NCBI RefSeq assembly: GCF_017591435.1 | Contig: NC_059289.1 | Span: forward strand, 6,104,104-6,168,103 | Source of the DNA: Portunus trituberculatus | Lineage: Eukaryota; Arthropoda; Malacostraca; Decapoda; Portunidae | Length of the DNA: 64,000 nt | Reading direction: 5' to 3' | In this document: positions 25,956 through 37,430 of the stretch, one piece after another | How the letters are laid out: each line of letters starts with the position of its first letter | How positions within the stretch are numbered: the first letter of the stretch is position 1 | The notes under the pieces: model-generated | Databases searched by the model: none | Seen by the model: only the letters and a program-made list of their open reading frames with translations | Told to the model about the DNA's origin: nothing | Made by a program: the position numbers and the translations under genes

Positions 25956-28900
25956 ATGGTGGACTACAGCAAGTGGAAAGATATTGAGGTAAGGCAATAG
26001 CTGGGTGTGGCTGCTAAAATGAGGAGCACCACTGTTCCATTCTCATTGTACTGCTAGACAAGGCTGATGGTTAATGCACGCCTTTATACACATCCATGCA
26101 TCCTTTGCTGTGATACCAGTGACCTTTTATCCACTACAGCTAGCATGATTATATTTTCCAGAGACGTAAACTATTAATGCAATTGGTTATGGATGGACGA
26201 TAGTAATATATTAAGCAAGGATGGCATAAAGCTTTTTTTTTTATTTATTTATTTTTTTTTATTATCAATTGATGTCATGGGCATGGCTTGGGTGTGTGAA
26301 GGAGGTTGTGATCTACGCCAAACTTTACAGATTGCAATCCGATATTACCGCTCTTGGGTATATTTAATGGTAGCTCCTATACATGTTCCCTTCCTCCATT
26401 ATCACAAGGAAAAAGTAAGATATCTGGTATATTTTGCCACTCTAAATAAAGGACAAGAGTCATGACATCTGTAGAAAATGACAAACATTCACCTACATCT
26501 ATCTTTTTCTCCCCAGCACAATACTGTAAGCCATACTCATATATCAAAATATCAATACGATTCTTATAACTTTTTTATGTTGAATGATCAGAGAGAGAAT
26601 TTTCACTCTTGGGTGGTAGAATGAAACTGTCAACTGCTTTTTACATTCCCATCCTCTATTCATTACATGTGTCCAGGGAATCATGGGCCTACAGGCATTT
26701 AGGTAAAAACAACACAAACTTTAACTATGAGATGGAGGGATGTTGGCTAGAGGCAGTAGAGGAAGGAAAGGATTTAGGAGTAGTGATAGACAGGACTATG
26801 AAATTTTCAAAGCAATGTTTAGAAGCAAGAAATAGGGCAAATAGGATCCTGGGTTTTATAAACAGAAATGTTAGTTATAAAAGTAAGGAAGTGGTGCGTA
26901 GCTTATATAATTCCTATGTTAGGCCCCATTTAGAGTATTGCATACAGGCCTGGTCACCCCACTATGGGCAGGATATCAACATGTTAGAAGCAGTTCAGAG
27001 AAGAGCAACTAGGATGATACCAGCTTTGAAGCGCCTGGAGTATAGAGATAGATTAAAGGCATTAAACATGTTTTCATTTGAGAGGAGATGTATAAGAGGG
27101 ATATGATAGAGTTATTTAAAATGTTCTCAGATACAAACTACATAGATGTGAGATCTTTCTTTACCTTAGAGGAGGGAAGTAGGACTAGAAATCATGGCAG
27201 GAAGATTAGAAAGCAAGGCTGCAGGTTAGATATAAGAAAATATTTCTTTAGTCATAGGGTGGTAGACTTCTGGAATGCATTGCCAGAGACGGTTGTAAAT
27301 AGCACTAGTTTGACAATGTTTAAAAACAGATTAGATAAGCACTTAAATTTATTAGATTTATAATTATGTATAGCGCTGCATGATAGTTTTTATAAGAAAT
27401 TTACTATAGTTAAATAAGACATGATCCCCATGTATGGGGATCACAGATTGTAGAGGAATTCGCTGCAGGACTTAGCCCTGTTAATGGGCCAAATATTTAG
27501 AATTAGTATATAATGTATTGTGTACTTGTAAGTGTATCTTTAAGTACTGATGACGAGGTCGCTGTGCGACTGATACAGGATAACCTAGATGGGCCCTGGT
27601 GGCCCTTTGTTATCCTATTATTTATGTTATATGTTATGTTATGTTATGTTATAACCCTATATTTCACAGTAATATTCTGCTTACCAACTTCCCTACTGTA
27701 ACAATATCACATTGTGCAATATTTTCCTGTACATGCACTGATATTCTTTTCAGATATCAGATGATGAGGATGACACTCATCCTAACATTGACACACCATC
27801 CTTATTTCGATGGCGTCACCAAGCAAGACTGGAACGGATGGCAGAGAAACAGAAGGAAATGGAGGAAATGAAGAAACAGAAACGCAAGTGAGTATTGCTT
27901 AATATGTTAGCATCTTCTTCAGGACAGCTTAGATTATTATTGACAACTGAAAATTAAGGTATGGAGAGGAATACATAAATTGAAGCATCATCGTGATCAT
28001 CCCTAAGAAGTAGACCTTTCTTACACTGATCTTACGGAGTAGATAGGATTTCCTTCTTGTATTATTAAGATATTTGCATATTGATTCTTTTGGTTTCGTA
28101 GATGGTCACTGACATCAAATTAAATCATTGCCTGATTTTTAATCTCTTCATTAGTTACCATGCGTGTTTTCATATTCATTCTGATTATTATTTGGCAAAC
28201 TTACTTTGGGATTGAAATGGTGAAGACTCTGTGCATTAATCTTCTGACCCCCATAAAGCTTTCCTAATGTAAATGAAATCATCCAATCATACCCAAACCT
28301 TGTGGTAAAAATGCATCCTTTTACTGAAGAGGTTAAAAGACAGAATGTCTTGATTGGAAAATAAAGAAATAGAATAAACAAATTTTTAATATCTGCTGAA
28401 TTTAAAACAATTGTTTAGCTCACAGACTTATGAAGAGTATTTTACTTTAATTGGTAAGATTAATATTTGATAACTCAGAGATAGTTTGTTATGTGCAATA
28501 AAGGCAATTGATTTAATTCAAATTGAACTGTATTAGTTAAAAAAAAATTGGTTATGATGTATAACTAGTGAAAATGCTTCAGATATGATGAAGAAGTGAA
28601 AACTTTGAAGAAAAAGCTTTCTCAAACTAAAGAATCCAGTGGAGTAGAAGATATGTCAAAGTTGAAAAGTGCCCTTGCAGAATTGGAGAGGAAGGGAGAA
28701 GAATTAGTTAGTAAACAAAAGGAGCTGGAAAAAAAGGAAAGGGTAAATATAACTAAGATTTTTACGAGTAGTATTGATTGAAGATTTTGTTGACTACATA
28801 AAATGATGTAATTAGAATGTTGTTATAGCTAAATACCATTTTCGCCTTCTTTTTATGGTACTTTTTCCAGCTTGAGCCATGGAATGTTGATACCATAAGT

Positions 28901-30473
28901 TCTGATGGCTTTAGCAAGACAGTGATCAATCGTCCACCTACTCGAAAGAATGAAGAACTCAGTGAGGAAGAGAAAGAACTGCGTATGAAAGACTTTGTCA
29001 AAAAACACGAAGCCAACATCAAGAAATATGGCATGTACAGAAGCTTTGATGACTCAAGGAGGTATCTGATGGTAAGTAAATTGCAAGGATCATCATGAAA
29101 TCTGTTTTTCCGTTTTCTACTTCTGTTTAGCATGTCTTCCCTTCCCTTCAATATAATTTTAAACATGTATATTGCCTCATTGTTCTTCAGTTATTGTGGT
29201 CAGCTAGAGATGTAATGAGATCAGCCTCTATCAACATCAGGTTGTTATATCATAGTTAATGTTAATGAGAAACAGGTTGGTTTTCACAAATGATGACAAT
29301 TTCCTGAGCAAGATTTTGTTCAAGAATATTTCAGTGGCTTTATCCATCCATTGTAAATATGTTGAGATTTGATGAGGATATGATGGTACTAAAGACTAAT
29401 TGACCATTTGAACTAAAGTATAGATTTTTAGTTTTGGTGATAAATAATTGGGTTTCAAAGTGGACACAGAAAGGCTAAAGACTTGACTTCATTTAAGAGT
29501 GAGATTTCAAGACATTTATCCCTGTTTTGGTTAACTCTCTCAGACCTGCAAGATTATTGGCAACTTAGTTGGCCTCTTTTCTTTTTCATATTTTGTTTTC
29601 CTTGGCCAGCTTGCCCCTATTACATTAAAAAATTCTTTGGCATAATAAAAATTTCCAGGTGTGGTAGTTTCCTTGTATGCAAAGATCTTGATGTACAATG
29701 TCTGACATGACTATTTGTTATTATTTTCTTTCTTTCAGGAACATCCTGAATTGGCATGTGAAGATACAGCCAATTACTTGGTGGTATGGTGTATCAATCT
29801 GGAGATGGAGGAGAAACATGATCTTATGAGCCATGTGGCTCATCAGACCATCTGCATGCAGTTCATCTTGGAACTTGCTAAGCAGTTGGAGAGAGATCCA
29901 CGCTCCTGTGTATCTGCATTTTTCCACAGGTGACACCTCTGTTCCTTGTCTGTATCTTTGAAATTAAATTCTTATCATAAGTTTAGAATTTTAAGAAAGC
30001 TGAATAGAGTAGCTATTAGGATCTCTTAGTTTTTTATTACATGTATAAGAATAAAAGTTTTCAATTTTTTTTTGCACAGAATTCAGCAAGCAGAACCTGA
30101 GTATAAGAAGGCCTTTACTGATGAATTAGAGGCCTTTAAAGATCGAATCAGGAAACGTGCTGAACAAAAACTGGAGGAGATGATGAAGGAGGCTGAGGAG
30201 GAGGAACGACAGAAAAGGCTTGGCCCCGGGGGTCTTGATCCCATTGAAGTCATGGAGACATTACCTGAGGTAAGTTTTTTTTTCGTTGGACTAGTGATAG
30301 AGTGATTACCATATCTAGTTCATAAACAAGATTTTTCATTTCAAACTCAAAATTTGATGGAAGCCAATTTTTTGTTACTTCCTATATTTTTTTCTTTTTT
30401 CTTTTAACAGAGCAGATGACATAAACCAAGTGCATGAGTTTTGGTTTTGCTGTATGGAAGGCCAGAAATTGTG

Positions 30474-30533
<60 letters not shown>

Positions 30534-33500
30534 TTCACTGTTTGATCTGCTGCAGTCTCTGACGAGACAGCCAGACGTTACCCTTCGGAACGAGCTCAGA
30601 GCTCATTATTTCCGATCTTCGGATAGGCCTGAGACCAGGCACACACCACACACTGGGATAACAAGGTCACAACTCCTCGATTTACATCCCGTACCTACTC
30701 ACTGCTAGGTGAACAGGGGCTACACGTGAAAGGAGACACACCCAAATATCTCCACCCGGCCGGGGAATCGAACCCCGGTCCTCTGGCTTGTGAAGCCAGC
30801 GCTCTAACCACTGAGCTACCGGGCTGTGTGTGTGTGTGTGTTATTAACCACATTGCCTGCTGGTCACCCAGCCATCCTTTCCCCTATGGAAAGAGCTCAT
30901 AGCTCATACTGACCGATCTTTGGGTAGGACTGAGACCACAGCACACACACCAGGAAAGTGAGGCCACTTCTCCCATTTTGTATTCCCACATAAATCTTCT
31001 ATTACTTTTGCTCATTTCCTGATATTAAATTCTAATTTCCACTTTTGGCTCCAGTTCCAAATCTTGTCAATATCCCTCTACAATTCCATACTGTCACAAA
31101 TGTTCCTTATTACTCTCAAAAGCCTCACATCATTTGCAAACAAATTTATATAGCTATTCAAACCCTCTTTTATGTTGTTGATATATACTTGGAACATACT
31201 TGGTGCTAGCAATGAACCCTGTGGTAATCCGCTGGTAACTGTCTTCCAGCTAGATGGGGTGTCTTATCATTGTCCTCATTTCCTTATCTGTTAAGTAGTC
31301 TGTTATCCATTTTAAGATATTTCCCTGTATTCTTACCATGTGTTCTATTTCCCATAGTAGTCTTCTATGTGGTACTCTGTTGTGAGCCTTCTTAACATCT
31401 AAATACACTGTGTCAACCCATCCATCTCTCCCTTGTACTTCATCTACTATTCTTGTATAAAACGTTAGTAAATTTATTATGCATGATCTTCCTTTTCTGA
31501 AACCAAGTTGGGAGTTATTATAATTTCCTTCCACTCCAGATATTCTAACCATTTTCTTTGATAACAGTTTCACAGATCTTTCCCACTACATTAGTTGTGA
31601 CATTGGTCTATAATTTAGGGGCTCAGTCTTTATTCCTCCTTTGTATATTGGGACTACACTTCCTCTTTTCCACTCCTTTGATACTTTCTCTTCTATTACA
31701 GGTTTATTGATTACATCCTAAATTGGTTCCACCAGTCATTCTCTACATTCTCTCAGTGTCCATCCTGACACTCCATCTGGCCCCATTGCCTTTCTTACAT
31801 CCACCTTTTCTAGTAAATCCCTAATTTTCTGTTTTTCTACCACGACGTCTCTTAATCCTCACTGTATTGCTTGGTCTAAGAACTCTCCCTCTTCATAAAA
31901 TACTAATTTTAAAACACTTATTCATAAGTACACTAATTTTTCCCAGTGTTTCATATATCTTATTGCCCTTAATTAATTGACTTAGTAATGGTCTCTCTGC
32001 TTGTCAGTTTTCCATTTAGGTTCCTTTTCACATCTTTTCACTACATCCTTTCAAAACTTTTCTCCTCCCTTCTTATCCTAATATATTTGTTTTGTGCCTC
32101 TTTCTACTGTTTCCTGTTTGCTTCATTCCATTGCTTTCTTAATTTTTTCCATGCTGCATCTGTACACTTTTTAGCTTTTGCACATTAGCATTATACCACG
32201 TGTGTTTGCTCTCTTTTACTCTGTATTTGGAACATATCTCTTTATTTCCACATTATACTTATCTAGGAATATATCATACTTTTCTTGAATTGTCTTGCTT
32301 TGTATAATTTCCTTCCACTCAATACTACCAAAGTAACTTCTTAATCCTCCAAAATTTGACTTGGTTTGGTTTCGTCTTTTTTGTTTGTGTCCCTCATTGC
32401 ATTTTAAAATTTCCTGATCCTCTAAATCAATTTCAAGGACCAGATGATCTTTATTTTCCCATTGGCCTATGATATTTGATATTTGGACAAGGCTCCTTTT
32501 TTGTGTGTGAAAACCAAATCCAGCAATGGTGGTTCTTCTTCCTCTCTATATTTTGTATAGTCCCCATTGGTCCAATGTTTTTTTGTTTTTTTTAATGTTG
32601 TGGCCTATAACGCCTGTAGGCATACATGAAGAGTATATGTGGAAAGCGTTGTTCAGCTTATGCCCATTATTGGTGCAGGCAATTTTATTTATAGTGGTAC
32701 CCATATTAGGGCCCATATCACCACCCAAGCACATCTTTGGTGTAACCACCTAAAACTTGGATATCATGGTGATATGTAGGTAACTTTAAACCATTCGACA
32801 AATGGCATAGCTTCAAAGCAGTATGTGGTGGGATTTGAACCTATGCGTGGACGTCTGCCCGATCCCATGCTTACTACCTTATCCACTACGCCACCGCCAG
32901 TTGTAACACTTCCTCCCCCCAATGTCCAATATAACTGTTTGTATCCATTTCTTCCCAGTTTACATGTTTGCAGATTAAATCTCACACTATATAATGTATG
33001 GAGAAGAGACAGAGAAGGTAAAGGAGGAGGAGGAGTCATGATAATGTTAAGGAAGGAGATAGTGATAAACCAAGTGGAATGTGGGGGAGGAAAAGCAGAA
33101 GTATTGTATGTTAAGATGTATATTAGTAAAAAAAGAGTTAACAATCATTGTAACATATGTGCCACCAAAAACAAATTCATGGACCAATCAAGAATATAAA
33201 GACATGATAGATGACACAATAAGGAGTCTAACGAGAATCGTTAAAGAAAGGAAAAAAGTTATATTAGTAGGAGATTTCAACTTTAAAGAAGTGGACTGGG
33301 AAAATTATGAAAGTGGTATGGGGAAGAAGCCTGGGAGAAAGATTCTTGAACCTAATGATAGACAATTTGATGGACCAGAGAGTAAAGGAATGCACAAGAT
33401 TCAGAGGAAACGATGAGCCGGTGAGATTGGACCTAGTTTTTACAAGGGATATACAAATGAATGATGATATAAGATATAAGTGCCCATTGGGAAAGAGTGA

Positions 33501-36500
33501 CCATGTAATATTAGAAATAGATATAGAAGAGGGAAAGGAAGATAGAGACGATTCATACAAAGGAGACCGATTAAATTACAGAAAGGCTGATATTGAGAAT
33601 CTCAAGAACTATTTTAAAACGTAAACTGGGAGGAGATGGAAAACTCAGAGACGATGCAAGAGAAATATAACTTATTTTTGGAAATATACAAAACAGGAGT
33701 CAGGGAATATGTCCCAAAATATAGACCTAAAGAAGAAGGAAAGAAAGATTGGTTTAATGCAAGGTGTGCTAGGGCAAAGGAGAAAAGAGATGGAGCATGG
33801 AAAAGGTGGAGGAGAAATAGAAATCCAACAAATAAGGAAAACTTCAAGGCAGCGAGAAATGAATATGTTAAGGTGAGGAAGGAAGAGGAAAAGAACTTTG
33901 AAAAGGACATTGTCGAAAAATGTAAGGAGCAACCAAAATTGTTCTATAGATTCATAAATGGAAAAATTAGGCAAAGAGAAACAATAGAAAGGTTAAAAGG
34001 AGAGAACGGGATGGTGGAAGACCCAAAAAAGTATGGCAGAACTATTAAATAATAAATTCCAGGAGGTCTTTACTAAGGAATCCAAATTTGAAAGGCCACA
34101 GGGTAATAGAGAGACAATCTATATGAAAGAGATTAAAGTAACCAAGCTTGAAATAAAAGAGTTAATGAAGGAACTGGATGAAGAGAAGGCAATGGGACCA
34201 GATGAAGTCTCAGGCAGAATACTGAAAGAATGTAGGGAAGAACTAGCAAGTCCTATATACAACATCATAAAATGCTCAATAGAAAATGGAACAGTACCAG
34301 TAGAATGGAAAAGAGCTGAGGTGGTTCCCATATATAAGAGTGGAAGGAAGGAAGAACCTTTAAATTACAGACTGGTATCACTAACTAGTGTAATATGCAA
34401 GATGTGTGAAAGAATAATAAAGAAACAATGGATCGAGTTCCTTGAAGACAACAAATTAATATCAAATAGCCAATTTGGTTTTAGGAAAAGACGGTCATGT
34501 GTAACTAATTTATTGAGTTTCTATTCTAGAATAGTTGATAGAGTACAAGAGAGAGAGGGATGGGTTGACTGTATTTATTTGGATTTAAAAAAGGCGTTTG
34601 ACAAAGTGCCACATGCAAGATTACTATGGAAGTTAGAGGAGAAGGGTGGCTTAAAAGGAAGCACATTGAGATGGATAGAAAATTATTTGAGGGGGAGAGA
34701 AATAAGGATGGTAGTTAAAGATATGAAGTCCAAGTGGAGAGCAGTAGAAAGCGGAGTGCCACAGGGTCAGTATTGGCACCAATACTTTTCCTCATTTATA
34801 TTAACGACATGCCAGAAGGAGTGAACAGCTACATAAATCTGTTTGCAGATGATACGAAACTGTGCAGAGTTATAAAGCAAAAAGAGGATTGTGAAATACT
34901 GCAAGAAGACCTAAATAAGATCTGGGAATGGAGTAAAAAGTGGGAAATGGAATTCAATGTGAACAAAAGCCATGTCATGGAAATGGGAAAGAGTGAAAGA
35001 CGACCTGTGGGAATCTATAAGATGGGAGATGGAGTAGAACTGGAGAAAGTAAAAAGGAAAAGGACTTAGGAGTGACGATGGAAGAAAACAATCAACCAGT
35101 AAGCCATATTGATAGAATTTTTAGAGAAACATATAATTTGCTAAGGAATATTGGAGTAGCATTTCACTACATGGACAAAGAAATTGATAAGTACTATAAT
35201 AAGACCCAGATTGGAATATGCAGGAGTAGTGTGGACCCCTCATAAAAAGAAACACATAAGGAAATTGGAGAGACTACAAAAAATGGCTACAAGAATGGTT
35301 CCAGAATTTGAAGGGATGACATATGAGGAGAGACTAAAGGCTATGGATCTACCAACCTTGGAGCAGAGAAGAGAGAGGAGACCTGATACAAGTTTATAAA
35401 TTGATCAACGGAATGGACCAAGTGGATAATGAGAAACTGATCCTGAGAGAAGAATATGACATCGAAGCACAAGATCGCATAGTAAAAAGCTGAGAAAAGG
35501 AAGATGTCTGAGAGATGTTAAGAAATATAGTTTCCCGCAAAGATGTATTGAGACGTGGAACAGTTTAAATGAAGAAGTAGTGTCTGCAACGAGTGTGCAT
35601 ACTTTTAAAGTAAGATTGGATAAGTGTAGATATGGAGTCAGGGCCACACAAGCATAAAGCCCAGGCCCTGTAAAACTACAACTAGGTAAATACAAGTAGC
35701 ACTCTTTAGTCCTTCCTTAACATATTGCAGGCAATTTAGCACTTCCCTTTGCATTTCTTCATCTACATCAAGCCTCCATGTATTAGTCTTCAGTAGCACA
35801 TATGCAACTATGATACTCCTTTTTTTCCCCTCCCACTGGTCCTAATTGTTATGCTTAGAACCTCTGCCAGTCCATCCTCATACTATATCTCCTCCACACA
35901 TAAATCCTCTTGAGTCATTATCAATACTCCTCCTCCTGTTTTTCCTCTTTTGTCTCTCCTCCAAACATTATATTATTAACCTTGTTTCTATTATACATAC
36001 CACATCTGGTTCTTTTTCCAATATATAATTTCTCATTTCCAAGCATCCTGATATAAATCCATCTATGTTTGTTTACATGACTCTTAATGCTTTCCCTCCT
36101 CTTCCCAAATATACCATTTCCTTAGCCTCATGTCTAGTAGAATTTCTTCTCATTTTCTGTCCTTCTCTCGTTGTTTTCCTTAGTTTCACTTCTTAGTTCT
36201 CTCTCTTTTTCCCTTTCGATCTGATTCATCTCTCTCTTTATCCAAATATTTTTATATTGCCTTACCAGCCAGTTTTCCAGTTCTCACTGATATTTCTTCT
36301 ACTCCCACTTGCTATCTCATTTTAATTTTTAGTGGTCTTTTGGTTCCCTCACTATATTTACCAGGTCTGTATATTTTCTCTATTTCTTTCTCAAGACTGT
36401 TCTTCATCTTGAACCACTGAGATAATTAACCATCTCTTCCTCCCTCTCCCTCACAAATTTCACAGGATTTTTTTCTTCTAGTCCATATATAACCATGCAC

Positions 36501-37383
36501 TTCTTTTTGTCCACTGTATCTCTCACTAATTCTTCCTTTTCTCTGATCACTTATATAACTGTGTCTTTCATTTTCTCTTTTTTTTGTTGCTTAACTACTT
36601 CAGCAAAGTTCACTTTTTCTTCATCTTGTTCTTTTTTCCAGACCTTGTGTCATTCCTCCAGTTTTGTTTCATTTATCTCCTTTCCTGTTTCCACATTAGT
36701 GTCCAGCTTTTGTTCAAATCCCCATAGTGCTATTTCTTAGTTTACACATTTGCCCTTAAAGGTGCTGTTTTCCCTTTTTATTTAATTCAGAGTTTTCTTC
36801 ATGTCCTTATTCATTGTAGCCGTGCTCTCTAACTTTTCGCATCTCTCTCTCAGCTCTAGGTTTTCCACGATCAGTTGATCCAATTTTTCAAGAATCCCAG
36901 CAACCGTGTCCCTCAAAATTCTAAGGTCTTGTCCATTGAGATGATCCTTCCCATGTTAGCTCTTTCCTCCTTAAATCCTGAGAATTCCCTCTCTTTACTC
37001 CAATCTCCTAGCTGCCTTAATCCTAGAGGTGTTTCAATAATTTGGGGACATCAACTGTGCCATCCATATTTTCGTCTCCTTTCATACCACTTTTTGGCCT
37101 CAACACAAGTAATTTTAACGTTCTTCTTCTTCTTCTTCTTCTTCTTCTTCTTCTTCTTCTTCTTCTTCTTCTTCTTCTTCTTCTTCTTCTTCTTCTTCTT
37201 CTTCTTCTTCTTCTTCTTCTTCTTCTTCTTCTTCTTCTTCTTCTTCTTCTTCTTCTTCTTCTTCTTCTTCTTCTTCTTCTTCTTCTTCTTCTTCTTCTTC
37301 TTCTTCTTCTTCTTCTTCTTCTTCTTCTTCTTCTTCTTCTTCTTCTTCTTCTCTTCTTCTCTTCTTCTCTCTCTCTCTCTTCT

Positions 37384-37430
<47 letters not shown>

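Noticed and set aside
32525..32753. Short hydrophobic frames on both strands near 32.5-32.75 kb
   Set aside because: The minus frame is partly LINE-derived and the rest is SINE sequence; no independent gene is supported.
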